From Cynocephalus volans (taxonomy: Eukaryota; Chordata; Mammalia; Dermoptera; Cynocephalidae): a DNA stretch of 64,000 nucleotides. Where the stretch lies: the NCBI RefSeq assembly GCF_027409185.1, contig NC_084471.1, positions 8,152,535 to 8,216,534 of the forward strand, given 5' to 3'. A program made the position numbers and the translations under genes. Below the pieces are notes generated by a model. That model did no database searches and was not told the origin of the DNA. It saw only the letters and a list, made by a program, of their open reading frames with translations. Positions 11,310-23,000 of the stretch are shown here, one piece after another. How positions within the stretch are numbered: the first letter of the stretch is position 1; every line of letters starts with the position of its first letter.

Positions 11310-11645
11310 GTGGAACCTCAAAATGTTTGGAAATAAGATATTTGCAGATATAATTAACGATTTCGAGATGAAATCATCCTGGATTTAAGGTGGGCCCTAA
11401 ATCCAATGACTGGTGCCATTTGGAGCACCAATGAGGACACAAACACATGAAGAAGGCCATGTGAAAATGGGGGCAGAGTGATGGGCCACATGACAAGAAA
11501 CGCCGAGGCTTACTGGCAACTACCAGAAGCTTGGAGAGGTGTGGGAAGATTTATCCCTCAGAGCCTCCAGACAGAAGAACCAGCCTTGATTTTGGCTTCA
11601 GGCCTCCTGAACTGTGAGTGAATAAAATTCTGCTTATTAAAGCCA
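11310..11645 (+). mobile_element. Old MLT1-like LTR
   Basis: Contains a ggtgggccctaaatccaatgac-type segment, gaggacacaaacacatgaagaaggccatgtga, and ends ctcctgaactgtgagtgaataaaattctg. This arrangement is known from MLT1-group MaLR LTRs. Diverged. Confidence 0.6.
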
Positions 11646-11990
11646 GTCAGCACCAGGACACTTATACAGGCTCAAACAGGGTGCCCGTTGGCAGTTTGGC
11701 TGTAGTACCAGGAAGCTCAAAGAACTTGCTCTCTCTCTGCCCAAGCAATTCCATGTCTAAGCATTTATTTTTAGGAAATAATTGGGACAATGCAAAGTTG
11801 TACATGTAACGGTGTTCCCCACAGTTTTGTTCAGAATGGTGAAAAACTAGGATAGAACTAAATGTCCGTCAATGGAGCTTGGTCAAATACATAATAGTGC
11901 CTGCACATGATAAGGCAGCTGTTAAACACCATTATGTGGGCTTCAAAGGAGGTTAGGTAGACATGCAAAAAAAATACATGTTCCAAAATT

Positions 11991-12091
11991 GGGCTGGCCA
12001 TGTAGCTCAGTTGGTTTGAGTTCTGCCTTGTAACACGAAGGTTAAGAGTTCAGATCCCCATACTAGCCAGCTGCCAAAAACAAACAAAAAA
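11991..12091 (+). mobile_element. tRNA-derived SINE, monomer (older type)
   Basis: tRNA-like body with tagctcagttggtt (A box) and gttcagatcccc (B box), anticodon-loop string cttgtaacac instead of ctgataacac, and a short A-rich tail. It is one of two neighbouring copies. Confidence 0.8.
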
Positions 12092-12102
12092 GTGAAAAAC
12101 CA

Positions 12103-12200
12103 GGCTGGCCGGTTAGCTCAGATGGTTAGAGTGCCATGTTATAACATCAGGTTCAAGGGTTCAGATCCCGGTACAAGCCAGCTGCCAAAAGCAAAAAACA
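12103..12200 (+). mobile_element. tRNA-derived SINE, monomer (older type)
   Basis: Second copy 12 bp after the previous one, same strand: ggctggccggttagctcagatggttagag, ttataacatc, gttcagatcccggtac and an A-rich tail. The tandem spacing looks like a step toward a dimer, although the two diverge in the anticodon region. Confidence 0.82.
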
Positions 12201-12401
12201 GTATGTTTGCACAAAACATACTAATCATAAAAGAATGATAAATTGGACTTCATTAAAAATAAGAACTTGTGTTCATCAAAATGCAATATTAAGAGGCTCG
12301 CTGGAAATGCTAGTCGTCCCACTAAGTGGCTGTGAGACCTTGGATGAACTATTTCAATCCTCTGTGTCTCAGTTTCTCAACTGTAAAATGGGGAGACCTT
12401 A

Positions 12402-12900
12402 TTCTTCCTGAGGTTATTACAGTGTAACAAACCACTCTAAAACTCAGTAGTATAAAACAACAATCATTTAGTTTATTCATGTATCTGAAATTTGGGCAGG
12501 GCTTGGGGTTATGGTGGCTCATCTTTACTCCACCGGTGTCAACTGGAGTGGCTCAGCTTCCAAGATGCATACTCACATGGCTGGCGAGTTGGTGCTGGCT
12601 GTGGGCTGGCAGCTCAGCTGTGCTGAGGATTGGAGGTTCAGTTCCACTCTCCACACGGGCCTCTCCACAGGCTGCTTGGGCTTCCTCACAGCATGGCTGC
12701 TAGGTTTCAAGAGAAAGCACCCGAAGAGACAAGAAGTAGAAGTCATAAATTTCTTATAGCCTGGGTCCAGAAAATGGCAGAGTGTCACTTCTGCCCTATT
12801 CTATTGGTCAAGTAGCCACAGAGCCCAGATTCAGGGAGAAGGGAGACAGACTGGCATCTCAATGTGTGGAATATCAAAGAATTTACAAACATGTTTTAAA
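12402..12900 (-). mobile_element. Old interspersed repeat (MER/LTR-like), subfamily not named
   Basis: Contains gtgtaacaaaccactctaaaactcagtagtataaaacaac at its left end and tctattggtcaagtagccacagagcccagattcaggg later on, a repeat layout common in mammals. Strand is assigned from the usual orientation and is tentative. Confidence 0.55.
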
Positions 12901-13100
12901 ACTGCCATAGGGTTCCTGTGAGGATTAAATAAAATCATGTATACAATCTCAAAGGATCATCCCATGGATTACTTATTAAATACAATGAGGGACTTTTATA
13001 GGGAGAAGCCTGGAAGACATGGTTTAGCCAAGCCATCAAAGCTAGCATTACAGTGATAGAAGAAACTGCCATTGTTGCTGCCTTTTAAAGAAGACAAGCA

Positions 13101-13207
13101 GGGCCAGCCTGTGGCTCACTTGGGAGAGTGTGGTGCTGACAACACCAAGTCAAGGGTTAAGATCCTCTTACCAGTCATCTTTTTTAAAAAGAAAGAAAGA
13201 AAGAAAG
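13101..13207 (+). mobile_element. CYN tRNA-Ile SINE, monomer with (GAAA)n tail
   Basis: The body corresponds to the right half of a dimer (ctgacaacaccaagtcaagggttaagatcc). The tail has turned into a short gaaa microsatellite at 13187-13208. Confidence 0.85.
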
Positions 13208-13212
13208 AAGCC

Positions 13213-13600
13213 AAGCACACTCTGCCTCAGGGCCTTTGCACTGGCCGTTCTCACTGCCTAGAATGCCGTTCCCCCAGCTGTCCACAGGGCTCACTCCCTC
13301 ACCTCTTTCAGGTTTCTGCCTCAATGTCACCCCCTCAGGAAGCCCTCCCTGGCCCCTACATAAAAGAACTACTCCCACTATCACCTTCATCCCCTGCCCT
13401 GCTCTGCCTTTCGTTTTCCACCTAATTTTTAAAAAATTGTTTCTTGTTTATTCTGTTCTTCCCCAACTAGAATGTCAGCATTTCGAAGGCATTTTTGTCT
13501 GTCTTACTCACTGCTGTACTTCCAGCACCTAGAATGGTGCTTGGCACATAGTAGGTACTCAGTAAAGCTATGTGGAATGAATGAATAAATCTGGTGGTAG
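13213..13600 (+). repeat. L2 LINE 3' end
   Basis: Shows the L2 tail order: gggcctttgcactggccgttc, ctgcctagaatgc, gtttctgcctcaatgtcacc, and finally agcacctagaatggtgcttggcacatagtaggtactcagtaaa with a gaatgaatgaat end. Ancient and inactive. Confidence 0.8.
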
Positions 13601-13839
13601 CTGCTCAGATGTCACCTCCTTTGTGAGGTCTCTCTTGATTTCATCCACAAATGAAGGACCTGGATCTGGGGCTCCTCCCCACTGTTTTTAGTTTGGTGTT
13701 TGTGTGTGTCTCTGGGAACTGAGCTGTGTTTATCTCTGATTTCCCAATCTAGCCCACAGCTCACTGCGGATCCAAGGTGAGAGTGCTTCTTGGTCTAATT
13801 TCTACTTGGCCATAGTCAGCTTTGTACAGCATGTTTGCA

Positions 13840-13990
13840 TCTGGCATCTCAGTTAATCTTCACCACAGCCTTCTGAGATGGGTGTGATCATGCCCAGTTG
13901 ACACAAGTGGCCCAGAGAGGAGTGGTGGCTGGCCCAAGGTCAGACAGCTGGTTGGAGCAGAGCTGAGCCTAGAATTCCAGTCTCTTGCTT
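13840..13990 (+). repeat. MIR fragment
   Basis: ggcccaaggtcagacagctggttggagcagagctgagcctagaattccag matches the MIR 3' core. Only this portion is clear. Confidence 0.6.
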
Positions 13991-14836
13991 TGGAAGAAGA
14001 ATGCGCTTGAGAATAACAGATCCTATGGGGGAACCTAGGGAGAATCTTAGAAATCAGCTCCACCAGGGATTGCAAATCCAGTGCTTGCAGAGCCCATAGC
14101 TGGAAGCTGGTGCAGCAAGAGTCTTGGTTTGTCACAAGAAGCCAGAAATCCTACCTTGGCAATTGGTTTAATTGAAGCCAGAAGAGCAGCCAGAACAGGG
14201 TCGTCCGTAGGCAGAATGCTGTCCTTTGGCGGTTTGCGACCTTTGCTCTACCTAGACTCTATCTAGATTCTAGACCAATCCTCCATTTTATGGCTGAGGG
14301 AACTAAATTCTAGAGAGAGGAGTGATTCACCCAAGGACACACAGCAAAAGCTAACATTTGAACATTTCTGGCCTAGGAAAAACAGGATTTGGGAGGAGGT
14401 GACACAGAGCCCCCCCTTCCCTGGGCCAATCCCTGCCATCCATTGTGAGGCAGCCCAGGCAAACACTGAAGAGGAAAATCAGGTGCAGACAGCAGTGGGG
14501 AGAGCTGAGTTGCAGAGGCAAACAGACCCCAGGTTTGAACTCCAGCTCTTCTTTGAGCCTTGGCCTTGCCTCTGTAAGATGGAGACAGGATGCCCTGGGT
14601 AAGGGATGACTTGCCCTCCAGCTCAGCTGGTCCAACGTTTGTTCCCCCACCCCAGGGCTCCAGTCGGATTCTGCTTGCTCCATGGGCTATGGATCCTCCA
14701 GGCTGGGACTGTGCTTCAAATACTTCCGATGAGAAGTCCTCATGCAGTTCCCATACAGGATGCATGGGTGCTGATTCCTGTTTCACCAACCTCCCAACTC
14801 TCCTCGCAAGGAGATTGCATCAGAATGGACTGTGTG
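13991..14836. other. Intergenic stretch, weak MIR trace only
   Basis: A MIR-like piece is visible at 14270-14350 (aattctagagagaggagtgattcacccaaggacacacagc). Nothing else is supported. Confidence 0.4.
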
Positions 14837-14986
14837 TGGGCCGGCCCGTGGCTCACTCGGGAGAGTGCGGTGCTGATAACACCAAGGCCCCGGGTTCGGA
14901 TCCCATATACGGATGGCCGGTTCGCTCACTGGCTGAGCGTGGTGCTGCCAACACCAAGTCAAGGGTTAAGATCCCCTTACCGGTCA

Positions 14987-15020
<34 letters not shown>
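14837..15020 (+). mobile_element. CYN tRNA-Ile SINE, dimer, young
   Basis: Two intact tRNA-Ile-like halves and a poly(A) tail of about 28. Perfect 15-bp target duplication agaatggactgtgtg at 14822-14836 and 15021-15035. Clean ends and tail indicate a recent insertion; it is a good type copy for the family in this genome. Confidence 0.95.
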
Positions 15021-15023
<3 letters not shown>

Positions 15024-15433
15024 ATGGACTGTGTGGCTTCAAAAGAGGCCTCAGGATAGCCTTGGTGACACCGGAGCCAACCTCACTGTCCTAGCACCTG
15101 TTATTGGTGAAATCACAGGCACCTGTTTAATCTGGAAAGCAACTTTTTAGTATAAGTATGTTCTGAGCAATATGTGGGCCATACTTCTACTAAAATACGA
15201 TTCTTTGTTTATCTGAAATTCAAACTTAATGGTGTGTCCTGTATTTTTACCTGCTAAATCTGGCAACCTAGTTCCTGCACCCCTAACAGGGACCTATGGA
15301 CTGCCATGGTAGGACAGCTCCAACTGGGCCTGGAACTCTGTGCTTGCAGTTGCCTGAGAGCATCTTCCCCAAACTCCCCTCGAGTCCATGGAAGGACAGG
15401 AGTCCGGAGATGCCTGGGGGGAGCTGCTCCACT

Positions 15434-15852
15434 ACTGCTATGGGTCAAAGTGTCCCCCAAAAGTTCATGTATTGGAACTGATCTCCATTGTATCAGTTTT
15501 AAGAAGGTGGGGCCTTTTGAGAGGTGATTGGATCATGAGGACTGTTCCATTGTGAATGGATTAGTCCATTCATGAAGTCATGTATTGTCACGGGCATTGT
15601 TCTGATGACTTTATAAGAAGAGTGAGTGAGAAGGTTAGCTCTCTTGCTCAGGCTGTTATCTTGCCATGTGACACCCTGCATTGCCATAGGACCTTTTAGA
15701 GGGTTCCCACTCAGAAGATGGCCCTCACCAGATGCGCTCCCTGGACCATGGACTTCTCAGGACCCCAAACTGTAAGAAATAAGTTTTATTTCTTTATAAA
15801 TTACCCAGTTTCAGGTATTCTGTTATAAGCAACAAAAACGGACTAATACAAC
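15434..15852 (+). mobile_element. MaLR-type (MST-like) LTR
   Basis: gtcaaagtgtcccccaaaagttcatg start, gaggtgattggatcatgag and ttctgatgactttataagaag middle, ending with ttacccagtttcaggtattctgttataagcaacaaaaacggactaatac. A whole LTR of the 8657 family, somewhat diverged. Confidence 0.78.
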
Positions 15853-17920
15853 TACTGACCCGATTCTCTGCTCTCTCTCAGCCTTGGCTTTCTCCTCTAG
15901 AAAATGGAATTGATGGTTTCTCTGCCCTGACCACCTTCCAGCCTCTTCCAAAGATCAAAGCCTGAGCCAGGTCAGGGGTTCTCAGCTATCATGCCCTTAA
16001 GAAAAGGGGTTTGTAGGGAATTTCTGTTCTTTGGCTCACAGCAGGACCTTGAGGGATTAGGACAAGGGTCTTTTCCCCTCTGAAGCAGCTTGTAAAGAGT
16101 TAAACCACTTCAAGGATAATTGATTCAGGCCAGAATCATCATCAACAGATGCTGAAACCATTGGATGAAGGTGTTAGGAATCAGGACATCCAAACAGTAT
16201 CAAAATAAAAGGTTACCTTACAATGGGGAGACCTGGCAGGTGCCACCAACAGGAGGACAAGCTGACATCACACACCTCCTGATTTGCTCTATCTCCAGAC
16301 TAAAGGAAACTAAAGAGACCTGCCAAGTAAATGCAATGCTTGACCTGGGATTAGAGCCTGTACCAGAAAAAAAGAACAGCTAGAAAAGACATTATAGGAC
16401 AATTGGGACAACTGGAATATGGACTGTGGCTTAGATAATAGTATTATATCATGTTAAATTTCCTGAATTTGGTAATTGCACAATGTAGGAGAGCGGCCTT
16501 GTTCTTAGGAGATGTGTGGGGAAATGTTTATGGGTAAAAGGTCAGATATCTGCAACTAACTCTCACGTGGTCCAGCAAAAGCACATAGGGAGAAAGGGGG
16601 AGAGAGAAAGAGGAATGACATGATGACAATTGGTGAATCCAATTGCCCACTGTACTATTCTTGCATCTTCTCCGTACATTGAATGTTTTTCCAAACAAAA
16701 GGTCTGGGGAAGCACATGCTGTAGAACAAAATATCAGAAGTAGAGGGGCCTTAAAGAAGACCTTGCAGCCTGCCTGCCTTTCTCAGACAAGGACCCTGGG
16801 AAGGAGAGGCCGTGGCCTGTGGTCACCTTGAGCAGCAGCAGGACTGGCTAGAGTCACCCTCCTAATTGCAAACACAAGGCCTCAGCTGCGAGTTTGAGCC
16901 TTGAGAATTGGAGGGGGCGGGGCCTAATAAATGTCATTTCTGTTTCCCCAGGCTGCCCCCGCAGTCAGCTGCTTGCAGGAGGTGAGCAGCCCCCATGGGG
17001 CCCAGGGGAGAAATCTACCCCTTCCTCTCCAAGGAAACTGGACCACAACTTCCCTCAGCCTGCTCTGCCCACCACCCTTGGGGAGACATTCCCACCTCCT
17101 GAGGTGCAGGCAGGATCAGACAGGAGGGGAGAAGAGGAGGGCTCAGAGAAAAGGGGACAGGAGTTGTAAGTGTCCCCTGGAAAGCGACAAGTACTGGTGT
17201 CGCACTCAGCCATTGCAAACAGACCCAAACCCCAGAAAGGAAATCTGTTGGGATTTGAGGCCCAAATCAATAACTGGGTGAAATAAACACTGCTGGGCTG
17301 GTCCCTCTCCAGGGCTGGGGGCAGCCAGAGGACAGGATTTCTGGGCCTTGGGACCAAGCCAGCTGGAGGGTGTGGGCGGCAAGGGGTCTCCAGTGACTCT
17401 TAGTCTTCATAGTCCAGAGGTCATAGCAACTGTTCTGACCACACGGGCACCCCAAACAGACAAAATTCACCCCCAGTTTTGGCTTTAGCTTCAGCCTTTA
17501 TCCACTTCTGCATCAGGTCTGTCCCGGAGATCATGTGTGGTCACACAGGTAATCAAGAGCCCATGCCAGTGCGAGGCCAGGCCTGGCATGTTGTCACTTT
17601 GTAGCGGAACTTCCAGATGTCACTATGAGTAAAATCTCCCTTTGTGCTTTACACATTGAAATTGTGTCAGTGAGATGAGGTACAAATGCAGACAGGATTT
17701 ATTACAGCAAGAGCAAAATGCTTCAGTGACGTATGTCGATTGTGAGTGAGGTTATCTTTATGTCCAGAAACATTTATGAAGAGGTTCAAACAGATAAAGA
17801 GGCAAAAGGATGGACAATTAACATGACCTTAAGAGAGGAAGCAATAGCATGATAACTTTAGGAGGAAAGCTATTTCCTTCTTGAGTCTACAAATGTATGT
17901 ATGTACGTATTTACTTATTT
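15853..17920. other. Intergenic stretch, no gene recognised
   Basis: No exon or RNA gene is supported. A run of GC-rich, pyrimidine-rich sequence occupies 16,900-17,170. The rest looks like unique or very old repeat DNA. Confidence 0.4.
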
Positions 17921-18014
17921 TTGTTTTTAGGTGGCTGGCCCATGAGGGAATCTGAACACTTGACCTTGTGTTATCAGCACCACACTCTCACTAAGTGAAC
18001 TAATGGCCAGCCCT
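17921..18014 (-). mobile_element. tRNA-Ile SINE, monomer
   Basis: Reverse-complement monomer: gaccttgtgttatcagcaccacactctc in the middle and atggccagccct at its 5' end. The tail side merges with a simple tatgtatgtacgtattta stretch. Confidence 0.8.
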
Positions 18015-18994
18015 GTGTAAAAATTTGAATGACTGTACAAGGCAGAAAAATAGATAAATGCCATCCCAATTGTGATTTTGTAGGATTGTTTGCTGGCCTG
18101 GTATTTATAGCCTTAACCTAAATGGTATTTAAGTTTTGTTTATTTCATGCCATGAGGCAATGAGTCTTCTGAGGGAAAAGTCATGCGTGGGAATTCTTTA
18201 TAGCTTGCGAGGGCTGATTAAACGGAGAAAGCTAACCTAGCCACCTCCAAATTTCACAAGAAGAAACTCCAACCTCACATGTCACAGCCATGATAATCAT
18301 CATTAATCTGCGTGTAATAAGAAAAATGAAGAAAATCTGAAGGTACTGGAGGACATAAGGAGGCTCTGGACAGCCTTCTGCTGCCCTGGCCCCCGGGAAG
18401 GTGTCTATGTAGACAGGCATGTGTGTGGTGGGGGAGCCTAGGGACCCTAGCCAGGGCCAAGTTACTGCTTCCACATGCTAGAGTCAGGCCTTACGATTTA
18501 ATTACTTCCTTTGCAATATTAAAACTAATCATTAACATTGAAATAATACATAGCTGATCTGATGTCCGGTATATAGAAGTAGGTCCCGCCCTCCACACTG
18601 ACCCAGTCCCTTTTTTAAACCAGTAGGTCACTCCCTCACCTGCCTAGATCCTGCAGGGATCCACACCACCCCTGACACCCCAGTTCCTTCTGCCCAGGGC
18701 CCCACATCGCCTCTCCTGACTCCACAGGGCAACACTGTGCCCCCAACTCCTACTGTATCAACCTCTCTAGCCCAGCCACCTGCATCTGCCCACCTCCTCT
18801 GCACAACTGGGCTCTGTGCCGGCAAGGCATGTCTCCCCTTCTCTGCCTGGCCAGTGCCACATTGCAGGACCACCGAGCCCACTGCTGGCCAACCCTGCAG
18901 AGTACTGGGAGCTCACAACTGGGTCCAAGACCCTTCCAGGAGAGTGACCCTGGGGCCCAGCATGGGCCTACACAGAGGGGGTGCCCACAGCCTG

Positions 18995-19135
18995 TTGAAT
19001 TCACTCATTCAGCAAGTATTTATTGAGCACCTAATGTGTGGTAGGCTCTGTGCTAGACTCCAAGCATGTAGGGGAGTTCAGAGCAGACTGGGTCCTGCCC
19101 CCAGGTAGCCCACAGTCTACTGGGATGGGGTGGGG
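18995..19135 (+). repeat. Old L2-type fragment
   Basis: cattcagcaagtatttattgagcacctaatgtgtggtaggctctgtgctag followed by a diverged cagtctactgggatggg. This is a common ancient mammalian repeat segment; L2 is the likely class. Confidence 0.5.
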
Positions 19136-19778
19136 GTGGGGGCAGATCATCCCCGAGGGAACACACAGGATGACTTAGCTAAATGTTACGAAGATCACTG
19201 CACATACGGGGCGATGGAGTGGAGCGAGAGGAGGGTCAGGGCAGGCCTTGGGGTGTGTGCGTGAGAGAGAGGGCCGTTGGCAGGGGCCACGCACATCTCC
19301 TGTGTGTCGCTGAGGACGGAACCTCTCGCCCGGGATAGCGACACCGCGAGAGGGAGGGCGTGTCAAAGGCTCGGAGCCGGGCCGAGCTCAGCCGCTGCCG
19401 GACCCGGGGGCGGGTTCCAGGCCTGGCCGGGCGGAGCCAGCTCCTGCAGGCCCGGAGGCCCCTGCGGGTTCCGGGTTTTACTGAGGCCCCGTCGAGGGGG
19501 CGCCATCTCGCTCCCTTTACGGTGGCCAGCGGGGCCCCGCGAAGGCCAGCGTCCCGCCGCAGGCCGCACAGCGGGCCACGTGCGGCGCCGGGGACCCCGT
19601 CCCGGGCCCTGGTCACCGGCGGAAGCGGGCGGGGCGGCCCCGAGCCCGGCCTCCCGCCCGGCGCCGCGACAGGCCGCGGTCGCCCCGCCTCCTCCGAGGA
19701 CGCGCCCGGGGGCGGGCCTGGGCGGCGGCGCGACTGTCTCGGCGGCGGCGGCGGCGGCGGAGCGAGCGCGGCGCCACC

Positions 19779-19799
19779 ATGGGGGCCCAGCTGAGCACG
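19779..19799 (+). CDS. CYB5R3: CYB5R3 coding exon 1 (residues 1-7)
   Basis: Codes MGAQLST, the N-myristoylation signal of the membrane isoform. The ATG has a strong context (gccaccATGg). The donor gtaggc follows at 19800 in phase 0. Confidence 0.95.
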
Positions 19800-19890
19800 G
19801 TAGGCGGAGGGGGCGCGGGGCCCCACCCAGCACTGCTGCCCGAGGGCCGGGCGACGCGGAGAGGCGGCCACCCGGAGGCAGGCCCGGGCC

Positions 19891-20010
19891 AGCCCTGTCC
19901 CCGGGCCGCCGCCCCCGCGGGCCTGCCCTGTCCCCGCGGGCCTGCCCTGTCCCCGGGCCGCCGCCCCCGCGGGCCTGCCCTGTCCCCGCGGGCCAGCCCT
20001 GTCCCCGCGG
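19891..20010 (+). repeat. GC-rich minisatellite in CYB5R3 intron 1
   Basis: The unit CCCTGTCCCCG starts at 19893, 19926, 19945, 19978 and 19997, so spacing alternates 33, 19, 33, 19 and makes a 52-bp higher-order period. It lies about 90 bp inside intron 1, within the CpG island. Confidence 0.85.
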
Positions 20011-20050
20011 CTGCCTGGGCTGCCGAGTGGCAGCGTGTGAGTGTGTGCGA

Positions 20051-23000
20051 CTGAGTGCGACAGCGTGCCCTGTGAGTGCCTGTCTGTGTGTGACCGTGGA
20101 ACTGGCTGAAGAGTTTGTGTGAGTGGGACTGAGCCCTGCGAGTGTGCAGACGTGTGTGAGCACGTGAAGCGTGACTGTGCGAGCATGAGCTGAGTGTGTG
20201 TGATGGTGCCAGTGGGCAGGTGTGCGAGCGTGTCAGCGCGTGCAGTGTCGCTGCATCAGAGGGTTTTGCATGAGTCTTAGCAACAACAGAGGGACACAGG
20301 ACACCCAGGCCCCCTCCTGCTGGGAGCCACCACCCAGGCTCTGCTGTTCCACTCACCTGGGGAGCTGTGCTGGGGACCTAACAGATGCTGGAGGCTGGGC
20401 TGGCCGCCCCCTTTGCCCAGCTCACAGATGAAGAAATACCTGCTCAGACCTGGCCACTCACCCACAGCACCACCAGAGCGAGCCAGGACCTGTGGGGCTT
20501 CAAAGTCCACCCTCCTGCTGTCATTTCTGGGTCAGCCCAGGGCCTCCCTCCGGTCCCCCCAGGCCACCTATCTCACCTCTCCCCCAGGTTGATGTAGATG
20601 CAAAGGATTACTCAAAGCCCATTTCTTCTGAGCAGTGAGAAGCCCCAAAGGGGCTGATTTCCAGGAACCTCAAGAGAGCAGCATTCCTTGGAAAATTAAC
20701 ACCGAACTCTGGTTTTCTCTCAGTATTTATTCTCCAGGTCAGAAAGTTAACAGAAAAGGAACATAGGTGGTTACAAAAAGAACAGTAAGATAATTGTCAT
20801 GGCAGCAGTCATTAGGTTTAGCTGCACCGACATCTGTCCTTGAGCCAGCAATTTTGCTATGTTACAATTCTTTATCTACAACAGAGACTTTAGCCCGGGG
20901 AAAGTTTTTTGTCTTTCACAAGCTTAACATTTCTATGTGTAATTTTTAAAAGTTTGGTTATAGCTGAAACTACAGGGCCTTGGAAGCTAGGCCCTGTGAA
21001 ATGCATTTGCTTTATTAATGTTAGTACCTCCACACACCTCCACTCCAATTTCTCAAAAGCAACCACCGTGGGGCTGGGGTCTTGTTCCTCACGTGGACAT
21101 GTGGAGGCTGTAGCTACAGAGGACAGCCACACCCCACACACACACACTCTGGCGCTGCTGTGCCCGGGCTTGCTGGGCATGGGAAGGGCGGGCAGTGGGA
21201 GGATTAGGCCCAGCACCTCTCTACCTCCACCTCCATCCCAGTCACCTCCTGCAACTTGGAGAGCGCCTGCCTCCTCCCTCTGGTACTGTGAGGCTTCTCC
21301 TTGTGGAACCAGGTAAATGGCCTCTTGGCCTGGACGTTTGCTCATAAAAGCCCAGGACTCTGGGGGACGTTCAGACCAAAGGATAGCCTTGCCCAGGCTA
21401 TCACCCCAGCCTCAGTGTAACATCCTGACCATTTTCCCCAGAAACCACATTCCTCCTTCATTGTTCAGGCGCCACTTGGCTCTAACCCCCCCAACCCCCG
21501 CCCCCTTCCCTGCCCTGGCTTCCAGGGGCGCATCTCACCTTCCCCAGCACCTGGCTGTTCCATTTGTTCATGTCAAACGCACCAGTAGTCCCTTGGGGAG
21601 GAGCAGAGCCTTGTCTGGGAATCTGGAGATCTTTACCAAAAACTGCCCGCCTTTGGTATCTGTCCAAGGGGTGGGTGGGAATTGCCCCTTCCTCCTGGGC
21701 CCTGCTGGGGTCCGCACTCAGCCTAAAGTGCCCCCAGCACACCATGTACCAGGTCTCCTGGCACAGGGGCTCCACGCGGTCTGCAGGAGGCCGGCTGGGG
21801 ACCTGGAGCACCAGGCACCTTATCTGTGCTGTGCAGGCCCAGGGAGGTCTCCTCCCACACTTCAGGGGCCAGACCAGGGGTTGGCACTTGAGTCTGCTAG
21901 CCACTTGGGGAGAACGTTGGGAGCTTGCATGCCATCCCTGGCTGTGGCTCCCTGCCCCGGGCCCAGCCGTGAGTGCTCACTGGGCCCTGACAGGCCGACG
22001 CCACAGGTAGAGTCTGCAAGGCTTTCCCACTGTCTCCCGCAGCTCTGTGCCTAGTTGGTGGCCCCGACCCTCCACCCCAGGGAAACAAGGCTATGTCTCC
22101 TAGTGCAGGACAGCTCTACCGTCCACCTGCCCCTTCTCCTGGGCTCCCTTCCCCCACAGTTCCGAGGCTTCTATTGCAGAACTTCCTCCGCTCCCTCCCA
22201 CTTCCTCCCACTTAGAACAGGACCAGGAGGGAGGTGGTCACTCAGATCCTGGTGGGACAGCTGGCAGGCAGGCAGTGGGCAGGTAAGCAAGTTGGCCAAC
22301 TGGCTTGTCCAAGGCCAAGGTCAGGGAGCTGGCATGTTGGGAGGACTGGGCCTGTCAGGTTGGGGGTTCTGGTAGGTCTCTTTTGTCCACTCCAGACCTG
22401 GCCTGGGCAGAGTGGATGCCAGGATCCCAGTGGGGAATTCCAGGGGTGAGCAGCTGGGCAGGGTGTCCTGTGGGCAGGGATCAGGACTACACAGTCCCTC
22501 GGCCATGGTGGGTGAACTAGGGGCTCCCTGGACACATCCTGGGAGTCTTTCTCCCTCTCCGTGTTATCAGAGGCAAGGAGAGGCAGATGATGGGTTCTCT
22601 GGTGGGCAGAGAGTGGTCTGCAGGGCGTCAGGTCAGGGCCGGGAAGGCAGCTGTCCCCTATACCCCCCAGGTGGCTGGGGTGAGGTGGGGTGTGTGTGAG
22701 TGCATGTCATGTGTGCAGCACAGCTGAGCAGGAGCTGGGGTGGGGCCTTGGCCTCAGCCATCTGCCTCCTGTTTACTTGGCCCTTGCTTGTGGGGGTGGA
22801 GGTGGTGCTGTGGACTGGGATGGGGGCACAGAGCCCAATCCACCCACGTTCGTGGGGACAGAGTGCACATTTGCCCCTCCACTGCCCCTAGCATGGTGCA
22901 CCCCCTCTGCCCATGTCTGTCTGCCTCATTGGCTTGAGCTCTTCAGATGTGGGGTCTCCTGGCCTGTGTCTTCTACTTGGGTTTATGGACTGAATGACTA

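Larger units (their letters stand above)
19200..20050 (+). promoter_or_regulatory. CYB5R3: CpG-island promoter of CYB5R3
   Basis: Extremely GC- and CpG-rich DNA surrounds the first coding exon. It has GC boxes (gggcggggc, cgggggcgggcc near 19707) and a GGC-repeat 5' leader just before the ATG, and no TATA box. This fits the known housekeeping-type promoter of the membrane isoform of CYB5R3. The transcription start cannot be fixed from sequence alone but should lie within roughly 100 bp upstream of 19779. Confidence 0.8.

Noticed and set aside
12402-12900. A 74-82-codon coding exon at 12479-12759
   Set aside because: The frames lie inside an old interspersed repeat seen across mammals and have no splice context.
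1-19200. A4GALT or an ATP5MGL-like retrogene, which lie near CYB5R3 in human
   Set aside because: No frame in any part resembles either protein; they are outside the window or absent.
19236-20186. Long open frames on both strands (up to 316 codons) over the CYB5R3 CpG island
   Set aside because: They are by-products of very high GC content and the 52-bp repeat: several frames are open at once, with low-complexity Pro/Arg/Gly/Ala translation and no domain.
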